The position numbers and the translations under genes are program-made. A stretch of 64,000 nt of DNA from Thiohalomonas denitrificans (GTDB taxonomy: Bacteria; Pseudomonadota; Gammaproteobacteria; Thiohalomonadales; Thiohalomonadaceae). Positions within the stretch are counted from its first letter, which is position 1; the number at the start of each line of letters is the position of its first letter. Shown piece after piece: positions 46,048-59,251 of this stretch. Where the stretch lies: positions 23,304 to 87,303 of the forward strand of contig DYFR01000015.1 of assembly GCA_020725115.1 (NCBI GenBank), given 5' to 3'. The notes below the pieces were generated by a model, which had not been told where the DNA came from, did no database searches, and was given only the letters and a program-made list of their open reading frames with translations.

Positions 46048-48356
46048 AGAAGAGCAGCCCGCAACTGGCGCGCGCAGTGGCAATGGCCTGTGCCGTATTA
46101 CCGTTTTCAGCCTGGGCACTGGAACCCTTCGTAATCGACGACATTCGTGTCGAGGGTTTGCAGCGTATTTCCATCGGTACGGTATTCAACTATCTGCCAC
46201 TCAAACGCGGCGATCAGGTCGACGACAAGGCGACAGTGGATGCGATTCAGGCGCTGTATCGTACGGGATTTTTCAAGGACGTGGTTCTGGAGCGTGAAGG
46301 CGGCACACTGGTGGTCTTCATCGCCGAGCGCCCCGCGATTTCCGCGATCACCATCGACGGCAACAAGAGTATTCCCACCGAGCAACTGCTGGAAAACCTC
46401 AAGCGCATCGGCTTTGCCGAGGGGCGGGTATTCGACCGATCCATGCTGGACAAGGTGGAGCAAGAACTGAAGCGGCAATACCTGGCAATGGGCAAGTATG
46501 GCATGCGCCTGAAGTCCACCGTCACGCCGGAGGAGCGTAATCGCGCTGCTGTCCGTATTGATGTGGCCGAAGGTGATGTGGCAACCATCTATCGCATCAA
46601 TATCATTGGTAACGAGGCCTTCCCGGATGAGGAGCTGTTGCGTCAATTCCAGCTTGGTCCGGCGCCGGCCTTCTCTTTGTTCAGCGACAAGGATAAATAT
46701 TCCAAACAGAAGCTGGCGGGCGACCTGGAAGCGCTGCGTTCATGGTATCTCGATCGTGGCTATATCAATTTCAAGATCGACTCCACGCAGGTTTCCATTA
46801 CCCCGGACTACGGGCACATCTATGTCACCATCAACGTAAGCGAGGGTGATCGCTATACCGTGCGTGACGTGCGCATGGCCGGTGAGAGCGTTGTGCCGCA
46901 CGAGGTGTTGCGTAGCCTGATTACCATTCAGCCCGGTGATATTTTCTCGCGCAAGAAAATTACCGAAAGTACGTCAAATGTCAGCGACCGTCTCGGTGAT
47001 GAAGGCTATGCCTTTGCCAACATCAACGCAGTGCCTGAACTGGACGAGGAAGCGAAGGAGGTGACGCTGACTTTCTTCGTCGATCCGGGCAAACGGGTCT
47101 ATGTGCGACGGGTTAATGTGTTCGGCAATGCCAAGACCCAGGATGAGGTGGTTCGGCGCGAGTTGCGCCAGATGGAGGGCGGCTGGATTTCCACCGAACG
47201 CGTCAGGCGTTCACGTACCCGTCTGGAAAAACTCAGTTTCATTGAAGGCGTTACTGTCGAAACCCCCGCGGTTCCGGGCACGCCGGATCAGGTGGATGTA
47301 AATTATACGGTGCATGAGCGCGACGCCTTCGGCAGCCTCAATTTCGGTATCGGTTACGGCGATGCGCAGGGTCTGCTGTTCAACGCCAGTGTGTCACAGG
47401 ATAACTTCCTTGGCACCGGGCAGCGCTATTCCATTGATGTGAATAACAGCAAGGTATCCACCGTTTACAGCCTCAATGTCGTCGATCCCTATTACACCCT
47501 GGACGGCGTCAGTCGCAGCCTGAATTTCTTTTACCGTACCACCGATGCAGGCCAGGCCAGTGTTTCCTACTATGCAACCAACAGTTATGGTGCGGGTATC
47601 GGATTCGGTATTCCGGTGGCGGAATTTGATACCGTGCGCATCAGCGGCGACTACGAACACACCCAACTGCTGAATGTAGGCGAATCCTCGCAGCAGATTC
47701 AGGATTTCGTGGCGTCCAACGGCGACACCTTTGAAGCCTACAAGCTGGGCCTGAGCTGGACCCGCGACAGTCGCAACCGTTTCCTGTTCCCTTCATCCGG
47801 CCAGCTGATCACCCTGGGCAGCGAACTGGCAACCCCCGCCGGCAATCTGCAGTTCTATAAGTTGAGCTATCGCCACAAGCTGTTCGTGCCACTGAGTGAA
47901 TCGGTAACCTTTACCGGCGGCGGTGAGTTGGCCTATGGTCACAGTTATGGGGAAACCAGCGGCGACCTGCCGCCCTTCGAGCGCTACTATGCCGGTGGTG
48001 CCCGTACCGTGCGCGGCTACCGTGCCAGCAGCCTCGGCTCGGTGGAAACCAAGGACAGTAACGGCGACCCCATCGGCGGCAACGCCCGGGTGGTCGGCAA
48101 TCTGGAGTTGATTTTGCCCGGACCCTTTGGGGAGAATAGCAAGTCGATACGGCTCGGCGCCTTCTTTGATGCCGGTAATGTATATAATACCGACAGGGAA
48201 AATGTGGATTTTGGCCAGCTGCGCTATGCTACCGGCCTGTCCTTGTACTGGATGACTCCGGTGGGGGCGATGACCTTCACCGTGGCCAAGGCGTTGAATG
48301 CCAGGGATGGCGACAGCACCGAAGGCTTCCAGTTTAATTTGGGTACCCTCTATTAA
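46044..48356 (+). CDS. bamA: Outer-membrane assembly factor BamA
   Basis: BamA is the core of the machine that folds barrel proteins into the outer membrane. The 770-residue product has a signal peptide (cleaved near SAWA, residue 25), five POTRA domains (about 28-425; first one [20 protein letters not shown]) and a 16-strand barrel with the conserved [20 protein letters not shown] region in loop 6 (VRGY) and a C-terminal aromatic end (FQFNLGTLY). Length is usual. It is coupled to rseP and followed by skp. Confidence 0.98.
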   Translation: MKKSSPQLARAVAMACAVLPFSAWALEPFVIDDIRVEGLQRISIGTVFNYLPLKRGDQVDDKATVDAIQALYRTGFFKDVVLEREGGTLVVFIAERPAISAITIDGNKSIPTEQLLENLKRIGFAEGRVFDRSMLDKVEQELKRQYLAMGKYGMRLKSTVTPEERNRAAVRIDVAEGDVATIYRINIIGNEAFPDEELLRQFQLGPAPAFSLFSDKDKYSKQKLAGDLEALRSWYLDRGYINFKIDSTQVSITPDYGHIYVTINVSEGDRYTVRDVRMAGESVVPHEVLRSLITIQPGDIFSRKKITESTSNVSDRLGDEGYAFANINAVPELDEEAKEVTLTFFVDPGKRVYVRRVNVFGNAKTQDEVVRRELRQMEGGWISTERVRRSRTRLEKLSFIEGVTVETPAVPGTPDQVDVNYTVHERDAFGSLNFGIGYGDAQGLLFNASVSQDNFLGTGQRYSIDVNNSKVSTVYSLNVVDPYYTLDGVSRSLNFFYRTTDAGQASVSYYATNSYGAGIGFGIPVAEFDTVRISGDYEHTQLLNVGESSQQIQDFVASNGDTFEAYKLGLSWTRDSRNRFLFPSSGQLITLGSELATPAGNLQFYKLSYRHKLFVPLSESVTFTGGGELAYGHSYGETSGDLPPFERYYAGGARTVRGYRASSLGSVETKDSNGDPIGGNARVVGNLELILPGPFGENSKSIRLGAFFDAGNVYNTDRENVDFGQLRYATGLSLYWMTPVGAMTFTVAKALNARDGDSTEGFQFNLGTLY

Positions 48357-48367
48357 GGAGCGATGCA

Positions 48368-48904
48368 TTGAACAAACTCTCTCTGTGGATATTGCTGGGC
48401 TTGTATCTGTCGCTGCTGTCCTTCAATGCCGCCGCCGCCGAGGCGCGGGTGGGTTTCGTCAATACACCGCGGATACTGGAACAGGCGCCGCAGGCCAGGG
48501 TGGCACGGGAGCGGCTGGAGCAGGAATTCGCGCCGCGTGACAGTGAACTGGCCGCAGTACAAAAGACCCTCAAGGCCCAGGAAGAGAAGCTGGCACGGGA
48601 TGGCGCCATCATGAGTGAGGATGAGCGCCGCAAGCTGGAGCGCGATGTGCTGACCCAGCAGCGTGATCTCAAGCGTGCGCGCGAGGCCTTTACCGAAGAC
48701 CTCAACCTGCGCCGCAATGAAGAGTTTTCCCGCATGCAGCGCGAGGTTGGCGATGCGATAGTGGCCATCGCCAAACAGGATGGTTACGACCTGATCTTTG
48801 AAACCGGCGTGGTCTTTGCCAGTGATCGGGTAGATCTGACGGAGCGGGTGCTGGGGCTGCTGCGTCAGCAGTTCGAGGCACAGAACAAGAAAAAGACCAA
48901 GTGA
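48368..48904 (+). CDS. skp: Periplasmic chaperone Skp (OmpH)
   Basis: Skp is a jellyfish-shaped trimer that holds unfolded outer-membrane proteins in the periplasm. The 178-residue product has a signal peptide (cleaved near AAAA, residue 24), the strand ARVGFVNTPRILEQAPQA, a long charged coiled coil (about 40-130) and a C-terminal strand AIVAIAKQDGYDLIFETG. The start is TTG at 48368: AAGGAG lies seven bases upstream and no in-frame ATG is available before the signal peptide. It overlaps lpxD. Confidence 0.93.
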   Translation: MNKLSLWILLGLYLSLLSFNAAAAEARVGFVNTPRILEQAPQARVARERLEQEFAPRDSELAAVQKTLKAQEEKLARDGAIMSEDERRKLERDVLTQQRDLKRAREAFTEDLNLRRNEEFSRMQREVGDAIVAIAKQDGYDLIFETGVVFASDRVDLTERVLGLLRQQFEAQNKKKTK

Positions 48905-49932
48905 GTTTCACACTCGCGGAGCTGGCCCAGCGCGTCGGCGCCCGGCCGGTGGGTGATGCCGCTTGCGTCATCGAGGGGGTTGCAACCCTGACCGGCGCCT
49001 TGCCCGGTACCATCACCTTTCTCACCAATCCGCGTTACCGCAAGCATCTGCAGGACAGCAAGGCTTCTGCGGTCATTCTGAAGGAAGACGACCTGCCGTT
49101 CTGTGCGACCAATGCCCTGGTCGCAGCCAACCCCCATCTTGCCTATGCCCAGGTCGCTGCGTTGTTTGCTCCGCTACCCGATGCCGTACCGGGCGTGCAT
49201 CCGAGCGCCGTGGTGGCAGATACGGCACGCATCGACCCGTCAGCCAGTATTGGGGCGCATTGCGTCATCGGTGCGGATTGCGTGATTGGTGCCGCCGCAA
49301 TCATTGGTCCGGGCTGCATTCTGGAGCACGGTGTCAGCATCGGTTCTGCCACGCGGCTGGTTGCCAATGTGACGATCTACTTTGGTTGCCGTATCGGTCA
49401 GCGCAGCTTGATCCATGCCGGTGCGGTGATTGGCTCGGACGGTTTCGGCTTTGCGCATGATCGCGGCGCCTGGATCAAGGTGCCTCAGCTGGGTGCGGTA
49501 GTGCTGGGCGATGACGTTGAAGTCGGCGCCAATACCAGCATCGATCGTGGCGCGGTGGAAGACACCGTCATCGAGGACGGGGTCAAGCTGGATAACCAGA
49601 TACAGGTGGCGCACAATGTGCGCATCGGCGCGCATACTGCCATGGCGGGCTGTGTCGGCGTGGCCGGCAGCGCGGTCATCGGCAAGCACTGCGCCATCGG
49701 CGGCGGTGCCGGCATACTGGGTCATCTGGAGATTGTCGATGGTGTCACCGTCACGGCCATGTCACTGGTGACAAAATCCCTCAAGGAACCCGGTGTCTAC
49801 TCCTCGGGGACTCCGCTGGAGCGTAGTGAGCAGTGGCACAAAAATACGGTGCGCTTCAAACAGCTTGACGAAATGGCGCGGCGGCTGCGGCTGCTGGAAA
49901 AAGAACTGGATGAACTGAAGAAGAAAGGGTAG
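48901..49932 (+). CDS. lpxD: UDP-3-O-acylglucosamine N-acyltransferase LpxD
   Basis: LpxD adds the second R-3-hydroxyacyl chain in lipid A synthesis. The 343-residue product starts with GTG (48901), has the N-terminal uridine-binding domain ([20 protein letters not shown]), then a long left-handed helix of hexapeptide repeats (about 105-290) with the catalytic His in [20 protein letters not shown], and a C-terminal helix. Since gnnAB are nearby, its natural substrate may be the 3-amino sugar nucleotide rather than the 3-O-acyl form; this is inference. Confidence 0.96.
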   Translation: MSFTLAELAQRVGARPVGDAACVIEGVATLTGALPGTITFLTNPRYRKHLQDSKASAVILKEDDLPFCATNALVAANPHLAYAQVAALFAPLPDAVPGVHPSAVVADTARIDPSASIGAHCVIGADCVIGAAAIIGPGCILEHGVSIGSATRLVANVTIYFGCRIGQRSLIHAGAVIGSDGFGFAHDRGAWIKVPQLGAVVLGDDVEVGANTSIDRGAVEDTVIEDGVKLDNQIQVAHNVRIGAHTAMAGCVGVAGSAVIGKHCAIGGGAGILGHLEIVDGVTVTAMSLVTKSLKEPGVYSSGTPLERSEQWHKNTVRFKQLDEMARRLRLLEKELDELKKKG

Positions 49933-49936
49933 TGCC

Positions 49937-50383
49937 TTGAACACGATGGATATATACGAGATTCTCGAATACCTGCCGCACCGCTATCCGTTTCTGCTGG
50001 TGGATAAGGTAATCGACTACAAGGCTGGCGAGTATCTGATCGGCGTAAAAAATGTTTCGGTCAATGAGCCGTTCTTTCCCGGTCATTTCCCGCAGCGCCC
50101 GGTGTTTCCCGGTGTGCTGATCATGGAGGCCCTGGCCCAGGCCACAGGCCTGCTGGCATTCAAGACCCAGGGTGGCAAGCCTGACGGCAAATCGCTCTAC
50201 TATTTTGCCGGCATCGACAATTGCCGCTTCAAGCGACCGGTGCAGCCGGGCGATCAGCTGTTTCTCGAGGTCAAACTGCTGACCACCAAGCGCAACATCT
50301 GGAAGTTCAGCGCGGAGGCCAAGGTGGACGGCAAGATCGTTGCCAGCGCCGATCTGATGTGCGCGGAGCAGGTGATGGCATGA
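49937..50383 (+). CDS. fabZ: 3-hydroxyacyl-ACP dehydratase FabZ
   Basis: FabZ dehydrates R-3-hydroxyacyl-ACP in fatty-acid synthesis and competes with LpxA and LpxD for the same substrates. The 148-residue hot-dog protein has [13 protein letters not shown], catalytic His50 in [16 protein letters not shown] and Glu64 in MEALAQATG. The start is TTG 49937, six bases after AGGGT; the ATG at 49946 is an alternative. It overlaps lpxA. Confidence 0.96.
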   Translation: MNTMDIYEILEYLPHRYPFLLVDKVIDYKAGEYLIGVKNVSVNEPFFPGHFPQRPVFPGVLIMEALAQATGLLAFKTQGGKPDGKSLYYFAGIDNCRFKRPVQPGDQLFLEVKLLTTKRNIWKFSAEAKVDGKIVASADLMCAEQVMA

Positions 50384-51153
50384 GTATCCATCCCAGCGCT
50401 CTTGTCGATCCCAAGGCCCGCATAGGTGCGGGCGTAAGTATCGGTGCGTATTCCATCATCGGTGCTGATGTTGAAATCGGTGACGGTACCTGGGTCGGCC
50501 CCCATGTGGTGATTAATGGCCCGACCCGTATCGGCCGTGACAACAGGATTTTTCAGTTTGCCTCGCTGGGTGAGGCGCCGCAGGACAAGAAGTACAACGG
50601 TGAACCCACAGAGCTGATAATCGGCGATCGCAACGTTATTCGTGAGTACGTCACCATGAATCGCGGCACGCCGAACGGCGGTGGTGTGACCCGCATCGGC
50701 AGTGATGGCCTGTTCATGGCCTATATCCACATTGCCCACGACTGCCAGATCGGTGACAAGGTGATCTTCTCCAACAATGCCTCCCTGGCCGGCCACGTGC
50801 ATGTGGGTGATCAGGTGATCCTGTCCGGTTTCACCCTGGTGCATCAGTTCTGCGCCATCGGCGCTCATGCCTTCACCGGCATGGGTAGCGGCATCTCCAA
50901 GGATGTGCCGCCTTATCTGATGGTGGCGGGCAATCCGGCAGAACCGCATGGCATCAACAAGGAAGGCCTGAAGCGGCGTGGTTTTTCCCCGGAATCGATC
51001 CAGACCCTGCGTCAGGCTTACAAGGTGCTGTACCGTGCCGGCCTGCCGCTGGAAGAGGCGACACAGCGTCTGAAGGATATGGCGGAAACCTGCGCCGAGC
51101 TGAAACCCTTCGTCGAGTTCCTCGACAACTCCAAGCGCAGCATCGTCCGATAG
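50380..51153 (+). CDS. lpxA: UDP-N-acetylglucosamine acyltransferase LpxA
   Basis: LpxA starts lipid A synthesis by acylating position 3 of the sugar nucleotide. The 257-residue product is a hexapeptide-repeat helix with catalytic His120 ([10 protein letters not shown], equal to E. coli His125) and C-terminal helices. The hydrocarbon-ruler position (E. coli Gly173) is Met168 in [10 protein letters not shown]. Met at this place gives selection of 10-carbon 3-hydroxyacyl chains in Pseudomonas. With gnnA and gnnB nearby, the acceptor may be UDP-GlcNAc3N, giving an amide instead of an ester. The ATG overlaps fabZ. It is convergent with lpxB across a family B repeat. Confidence 0.96.
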   Translation: MSIHPSALVDPKARIGAGVSIGAYSIIGADVEIGDGTWVGPHVVINGPTRIGRDNRIFQFASLGEAPQDKKYNGEPTELIIGDRNVIREYVTMNRGTPNGGGVTRIGSDGLFMAYIHIAHDCQIGDKVIFSNNASLAGHVHVGDQVILSGFTLVHQFCAIGAHAFTGMGSGISKDVPPYLMVAGNPAEPHGINKEGLKRRGFSPESIQTLRQAYKVLYRAGLPLEEATQRLKDMAETCAELKPFVEFLDNSKRSIVR

Positions 51154-51217
51154 GTAAAGTCAAAAGCGGTTAAACGCAAAGACGCGAAGGACGCAACGCG
51201 TTTACCCCCCCAAAATC

Positions 51218-51290
51218 CAACGCAGAGACGCGGAGGGCGCAGAGTAAACCAAATCACAATCTCTGCGTTCTCTGCGTTCTCTGCGTTGAA
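51218..51290. repeat. Family B hairpin repeat between convergent lpxA and lpxB
   Basis: Left arm AACGCAGAGACGCGGAGGGC... (51218-51245) and right arm ATCTCTGCGTTCTCTGCGTT... (51258-51290), with a very short loop. A related arm AACGCAAAGACGCGAAGGAC is at 51172-51195. It marks the left edge of the reversed lpxB-gnnB-gnnA block. Confidence 0.9.
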
Positions 51291-51308
51291 GTCTTTTGAC
51301 TTTGGTGT

Positions 51309-52442
51309 TCAACCCGCGAGCAAATCCAGCACCACGCGGGCTACGTTGTCGGAGCCGCCGGCGGCGCCCAGTTTCTCCCGCACCAGCTTCAGTCGCTCCC
51401 GCATTTGCGCATTGCGCGCTTCGTCGTAGACCAGACTCTCCGCCGCGGCGGCGATATTTTCCGCCGTGGCGTCATGTTGAATCAGTTCCGGGGCGATGCG
51501 TTCGCCGGCGACGATGTTGCACAGGGCGATGTGATCGACCTTGATCATGCGGCTCATGATGCGATAGCTGAGCGGGGCGATCTTGTAGATCACCGCCAGC
51601 GGCGTGCGCATCAGGGCAATTTCCAGGGTAGCGGTACCGGAGGCGCTGATGATGGCATCGCAGGCGGCCATCACGTCGTAGGGACGAGCGGAGACGATGG
51701 TGAGGGGGAGCGCATGGCGTGCCAGATGAGGCGCCAGATCGGCCTCGCTCAGGGTCGAGGCCCGCGGCAGGACGAACTGCAGATCCGGATATTGCGCATG
51801 CAGTTGCGCCGCGGCATCGAGCAGCACCGGCAACAGGCGCTTGATCTCGCTGCGGCGGCTGCCGGGAAACAGGCCCAGTACCTTGCGTGCCGGGTCGAGG
51901 CCGAGTTCACGGCAGGCGCCTGCCCGGTTGTACGCACTGCCCACTTCCTCCACCAGCGGATGGCCGACGAAGGTGACCGGCACATCGGCGTTGCGATAGA
52001 ACGGCTCCTCGAAGGGAAATACCACGGCCATGTGGTCGACCAGTTCCTTGATGTGGTGCACCCGTTCCTGGCGCCAGGCCCAGATCTGCGGGCTGATGTA
52101 GTACAGCACCTTGATGCCCAGTGCCTTGGCAGTTTTGGCCAGACGCAGGTTGAAGTCGGGATAGTCCACCAGGATCAGCAGGTCGGGCCGTTCCTCGCGC
52201 AGCTTGCGCCGCATCAGTCGCAGGGCGCCGTAAATGGTGGGGAAGTGCGCCAGCACCTCGAACAGGCCGACCACCGCCATGACGCGTGAATCCACCAGGG
52301 TTTCCACGCCTTCGGCACGCAACTGATCGCCACCGATGCCGAAGAAGCGCACATCAGGCCGCTGGCGCTTCACCGCCCGCACCAAGCCGGCGGCGCGGGC
52401 GTCGCCGGAGGCCTCCCCGGCAATGATCATGATCTTGTTCAT
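51309..52442 (-). CDS. lpxB: Lipid-A-disaccharide synthase LpxB
   Basis: LpxB joins UDP-diacyl sugar and lipid X into the tetra-acyl disaccharide on the inner face of the inner membrane. The 377-residue GT-B (GT19) protein starts MNKIMIIAGEASGDARAAGL and has FFGIGGDQLRAEG, DYPDFNLRLAK, YYISPQIWAWRQERVH, GLFPGSRRSEI and SASGTATLEIAL. ATG 52442 fits the family; a start five codons upstream is less likely. In E. coli lpxB follows lpxA directly on the same strand; here it is reversed and downstream of gnnB across a family B repeat. Confidence 0.97.
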   Translation of the reverse strand: MNKIMIIAGEASGDARAAGLVRAVKRQRPDVRFFGIGGDQLRAEGVETLVDSRVMAVVGLFEVLAHFPTIYGALRLMRRKLREERPDLLILVDYPDFNLRLAKTAKALGIKVLYYISPQIWAWRQERVHHIKELVDHMAVVFPFEEPFYRNADVPVTFVGHPLVEEVGSAYNRAGACRELGLDPARKVLGLFPGSRRSEIKRLLPVLLDAAAQLHAQYPDLQFVLPRASTLSEADLAPHLARHALPLTIVSARPYDVMAACDAIISASGTATLEIALMRTPLAVIYKIAPLSYRIMSRMIKVDHIALCNIVAGERIAPELIQHDATAENIAAAAESLVYDEARNAQMRERLKLVREKLGAAGGSDNVARVVLDLLAG

Positions 52443-52453
52443 TTTTGAACTAC

Positions 52454-52545
52454 CCAACGCAGAGACGCAGAGGCGCAGAGAACGCAGAGGATATTCACGT
52501 TGTTATGTCCTTGTTCCCTCTGCGTCTCTGCGCCTCTGCGTTGGA
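52454..52545. repeat. Family B hairpin repeat
   Basis: Left arm CCAACGCAGAGACGCAGAGG... (52454-52490) and right arm ...GCGTCTCTGCGCCTCTGCGT (52517-52545) are near-perfect complements with a loop of about 28 bases, between gnnB and lpxB. Confidence 0.93.
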
Positions 52546-52550
52546 TTTTT

Positions 52551-53651
52551 TCAGCCGGATACCACGCCGCGGATGACGTCGAGTACCTGATCCACCTGGG
52601 CGTCGGTCAGTTCCGGGAAGATGGGCAGCGACAGACATTCTGCCGCTACCTTCTCGCTCACCGGCAGTTTCACCCCGGCACAGGTATCGGCGAAGGCCGT
52701 CTGCTGGTGCAACGGGATCGGATAGTAAATGGCGTTGGCTATTTGCGCCTCGTTCAGCGCCTTGTTGATGGCATCGCGTCTGGGGGAGAGCAGGGTGTAC
52801 TGATGGTAGACGTGGCGGCCCTTGCCGTCCTCGAACGGTGGCACCACGTCGGGCATCTGTGCCAGCGCGGCGCTGTAGCGGTGCGCGGCGCGGCGGCGGC
52901 CGGCGTTGAACTGTTCGATGCGCTTGAGCTTCACGCGCAGGATCACCGCCTGCAATTCATCGAGGCGGCTGTTGTAGCCGATGATGTCGTGGTGGTAACG
53001 CACCTTGCTGCCGTGATTGCGCAGCATGCGCAGGGTCTCGGCCAGCTGGGCGTCGTTGGTGGTGATCATGCCGCCGTCGCCGTAGCAGCCCAGGTTCTTG
53101 CTGGGGAAGAAGCTGTGGCAGCCCGCCAGGCCGATGGCACTGGTCATCCTGTCGCCGTAGGCGGCACCGAAGGACTGGGCGCAGTCTTCGATCACCTGCA
53201 GCTTGTGCTGCTCGGCCAGCGCCATCAGCGGCGCCATGTCCACCGGCTGGCCGAACAGGTGTACCGGGATGATGGCTTTGGTGCGCGGGGTGATGGCCGC
53301 CTCGATGAGGTTGACATCGAGATTGAAGGTGCGCGGGTCGATATCGACGAATACCGGCGTGGCGCCCACGTAGGCAATGGCCTCGGCAGTGGCGATGAAG
53401 GTGAAGGGGGAGGTGATGACCTCGTCGCCTTCCTTGATGCCGGCGGCGCGCACGGCGAGGTGCAGCGCATCGGTACCGTTGGCGCAGCTGATGGCGTGTT
53501 CCACGCCCAGATATTCGGCAGCCTCTTTTTCGAAGGCCTGCACGTTGGGGCCGAGGATGAACTGGGTGGCCTCCAGCGCAGTGAGGATGCCGCTGTCGAT
53601 TTCATCCTTGAAGGACTGGTACTGACCCTTGAGGTCTACCATGGGGATCAT
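52551..53651 (-). CDS. gnnB: Sugar-nucleotide aminotransferase, GnnB-like
   Basis: The 366-residue protein is a DegT/DnrJ/EryC1-family PLP aminotransferase: SCANGTDALHLAVRAAGIKE, VFVDIDPRTFNLD, Asp156 in VIEDCAQSFG, and the PLP lysine Lys185 in SFFPSKNLGCYGDGG. By itself it could be WbpE-like. Its place directly after a GnnA-type dehydrogenase (overlap ATGA) and before lpxB, next to lpxA, points to GnnB, which transaminates UDP-3-keto-GlcNAc with glutamate to give UDP-GlcNAc3N for amide-linked lipid A, as described in Acidithiobacillus ferrooxidans. Confidence 0.8.
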   Translation of the reverse strand: MIPMVDLKGQYQSFKDEIDSGILTALEATQFILGPNVQAFEKEAAEYLGVEHAISCANGTDALHLAVRAAGIKEGDEVITSPFTFIATAEAIAYVGATPVFVDIDPRTFNLDVNLIEAAITPRTKAIIPVHLFGQPVDMAPLMALAEQHKLQVIEDCAQSFGAAYGDRMTSAIGLAGCHSFFPSKNLGCYGDGGMITTNDAQLAETLRMLRNHGSKVRYHHDIIGYNSRLDELQAVILRVKLKRIEQFNAGRRRAAHRYSAALAQMPDVVPPFEDGKGRHVYHQYTLLSPRRDAINKALNEAQIANAIYYPIPLHQQTAFADTCAGVKLPVSEKVAAECLSLPIFPELTDAQVDQVLDVIRGVVSG

Positions 53652-54619
53652 TGCATATTCTCCGTCGGCGCTTGCTGGCCGGACTGTTGTTGGAACAATT
53701 CGCTGATGTGGATGGCGGTAGCGAGGGCATCACGACCGTCTTCACCAGTCACCGGCGGCCTGCCACCGGTGGTGATGGCATGGAGGAAGGCGATGATCTC
53801 CGCCTTGATGGCATCGGAGTTCTCGAAGATGCTTTCCTCGGATTTGATCTCGGGGATGCCGGGAAACATTTCCTTCTCGCCCTTGCGGTGCACGCTGAGG
53901 ATTTTGTCCTGGAAGTCCACCGAGATGTAGGCGTCGTTCTGGAAAATGCGCATCTTGCGCTGCGGCTTCATGCTGACGCGGCTGGCGGTGACGTTGGCGA
54001 CACAGCCGTTCTCGAATTTTATGCGGGCGTTGGCGATATCCACTTCCCGGGTCAGCACCGAGACGCCGTCGGCATCGATGTGCTGGATGGGCGAGCGCAC
54101 CAGGCTCTGGATCACGTCGATGTCATGGATCATCAGATCCAGCACCACATTGACGTCGGCGCCACGCGGATTGAACGGGGCCAGGCGATGCGACTCGATG
54201 AAACGCGGCTCCGACAGCACGCCGTCCAGCGCCATCACCGCCGAATTGAAGCGCTCCAGATGGCCTACCTGCAACACCAGTTGGTTGCGCGCAGCGATGG
54301 CGACAAGCTCGTCGGCCTCGGCCACGGTGACGGTGATGGGTTTTTCCACCAGTACGTGGATGCCGTTGTCGAGGAAGAACTTTGCCACCTCGTAGTGGCG
54401 CTGGGTCGGCACCACGATGCTGACCGCCTGCACCTTGCCGGCGAGTTCGCGGTAATCGGTGAGGGCTGTGGTGTTGCATTCGGCGGCGACACGGGCGGCG
54501 GATTCGGCGTTGGCGTCCACCACGGCCACCAGCTCCGAGTTGGGAAGTGCGGCATATTTCTGGGCGTGAAACCGTCCCAGGTAACCGACGCCGACCACGG
54601 CGGTCTTGATCTTGTCCAT
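53648..54619 (-). CDS. gnnA: Sugar-nucleotide 3-dehydrogenase, GnnA-like (Gfo/Idh/MocA family)
   Basis: The 323-residue NAD-dependent oxidoreductase has the Rossmann motif GVGYLG (10-15), the family segment HVLVEKPITVTVAEADEL with Glu-Lys-Pro, QVGHLERFNSAV, and DVNVVLDLMIHDIDVIQSLV. GnnA oxidises the 3-hydroxyl of UDP-GlcNAc to a ketone for GnnB. A WbpB/WlbA-type role in O-antigen sugar synthesis is the alternative, but no other O-antigen genes are here and the neighbours are lpxA, lpxB and rnhB. I chose ATG 54619 (MDKIKTAVVG). It is the first gene of a leftward gnnA-gnnB-lpxB unit. Confidence 0.8.
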   Translation of the reverse strand: MDKIKTAVVGVGYLGRFHAQKYAALPNSELVAVVDANAESAARVAAECNTTALTDYRELAGKVQAVSIVVPTQRHYEVAKFFLDNGIHVLVEKPITVTVAEADELVAIAARNQLVLQVGHLERFNSAVMALDGVLSEPRFIESHRLAPFNPRGADVNVVLDLMIHDIDVIQSLVRSPIQHIDADGVSVLTREVDIANARIKFENGCVANVTASRVSMKPQRKMRIFQNDAYISVDFQDKILSVHRKGEKEMFPGIPEIKSEESIFENSDAIKAEIIAFLHAITTGGRPPVTGEDGRDALATAIHISELFQQQSGQQAPTENMQ

Positions 54620-54954
54620 TGCGTATCCGTCCGGGCGCAGAGGCCCCTGAAATAAAGCGGCAAATGGTCGCATTTACCGCCCGCCAACGCAATGAACCGC
54701 AATAAAATCAAATTGAGTCCGCGAATGAACGCAAATGGACGCAAATTATGGCGCAGGATCAAGACCTTCAGGCAGTTGCGCAGCTCCATCCGCCGGGTGA
54801 GTGTGCCATCCCCCCGTAGAACCACAAATATTCGCGTTTATTTGCGTGCATTTGCGGACTGATTGAGACTTTTTTTGATGAACGGTCGTGCAACATGACG
54901 GCAGGCTACGTGCCCGGTATGCTTGCCACCTTTACGCACATCCTGAAGGCGGTT
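54620..54954. other. 335-base divergent gnnA/rnhB region
   Basis: It contains a family A repeat (54714-54861) and must hold the leftward gnnA promoter and the rightward rnhB promoter. I could not assign either. Open frames across it translate only the repeat. Confidence 0.6.
54714..54861. repeat. Family A hairpin repeat at right edge of the reversed block
   Basis: Left arm GAGTCCGCGAATGAACGCAA... (54714-54747) and right arm ...TTTGCGTGCATTTGCGGACT (54827-54861), with a loop of about 80 bases. Confidence 0.92.
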
Positions 54955-55551
54955 ATGGAACAGCAATTCAGTCTGGGGTTCGGCGGCGGCGTGGTGCTGG
55001 TGGCGGGAGTGGACGAGGTGGGCCGCGGGCCGCTGGCCGGGCCGGTGGTGACGGCGGCGGTGATCCTCGATCCGGCGCGGCCCATCGAGGGGCTGGCCGA
55101 CTCCAAGAAGCTGAGCGAGAAAAAGCGTGAAGCCCTGGCCGAGCTGATCAAGGAACGGGCCCTGGCCTGGGCCATCGGCCGGGCCGAGGTGGAGGAGATC
55201 GACCACATCAACATCCTGCAGGCGACCCTGCTGGCCATGCAGCGCGCCGTGGCCGGCCTCGACCCCGCGCCGCAGCATGCCCTCATCGACGGCAACCGCT
55301 GCCCCCGGCTGCCGTGCACTGCCGAGGCCATCATCCAGGGCGACGGCAAGGTGCCGGCCATCAGCGCCGCCTCGATTCTGGCCAAGGTGACCCGTGACCG
55401 CGAGATGGTGGAGATGGACGCCCTCTATCCCGGCTACGGCCTGGCCGGCCACAAGGGCTACCCCTGCAAGTCTCACATCGAGGCGCTGGAGCGGCTCGGC
55501 GTGACGCCCATTCATCGCCGTTCGTTCGGGCCGGTGAAGAAACTGCTGTAA
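54955..55551 (+). CDS. rnhB: Ribonuclease HII
   Basis: RNase HII cuts at single ribonucleotides in DNA. The 198-residue product has the catalytic [17 protein letters not shown] (Asp and Glu), [20 protein letters not shown] and [16 protein letters not shown] 54955 follows GAAGGCGG and gives the usual length; a longer frame from 54895 is possible. In E. coli rnhB follows lpxB; here lpxB is reversed, so rnhB is separated from lpxA. Confidence 0.96.
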   Translation: MEQQFSLGFGGGVVLVAGVDEVGRGPLAGPVVTAAVILDPARPIEGLADSKKLSEKKREALAELIKERALAWAIGRAEVEEIDHINILQATLLAMQRAVAGLDPAPQHALIDGNRCPRLPCTAEAIIQGDGKVPAISAASILAKVTRDREMVEMDALYPGYGLAGHKGYPCKSHIEALERLGVTPIHRRSFGPVKKLL

Positions 55552-55555
55552 TTCG

Positions 55556-55680
55556 GAGTCCGCGAATGAACGCGAATGGACGCAAATCTGGAGGCGGAAT
55601 GGATGCTTGAGGCAGCCGCACACAGACCATTTTTTTCCATATCAGGACTATTTGCGTCCATTCGCGTTCATTTGCGGACT
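55556..55680. repeat. Family A hairpin repeat
   Basis: Left arm GGAGTCCGCGAATGAACGCG... (55556-55588) and right arm ...TCGCGTTCATTTGCGGACT (55649-55680) match over about 32 bases; loop about 60. It lies between rnhB and dnaE. Confidence 0.93.
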
Positions 55681-55792
55681 GATTTATTTTTTCAGAAATA
55701 ATCTACAGCGGGCCGGTCGGCTGAAGCCGATCCTTCTGCCGGTCGCTGTCAAGACTTGCATCTCCCGCCCCAACTCCCGACACTTGCCGCCC

Positions 55793-59248
<3,456 letters not shown>

Positions 59249-59251
59249 GTC

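Noticed and set aside
52551..54619. O-antigen (WbpB/WbpE) assignment for the dehydrogenase-aminotransferase pair
   Set aside because: No UDP-GlcNAc 6-dehydrogenase, acetyltransferase, epimerase or glycosyltransferase genes are nearby; the neighbours are lpxA and lpxB. Kept only as an alternative.
54265..54825. Minus-strand open frame containing [11 protein letters not shown] sequence
   Set aside because: The PFAFI(R/C)G string is the translation of a family A repeat arm. The rest overlaps gnnA in another frame.
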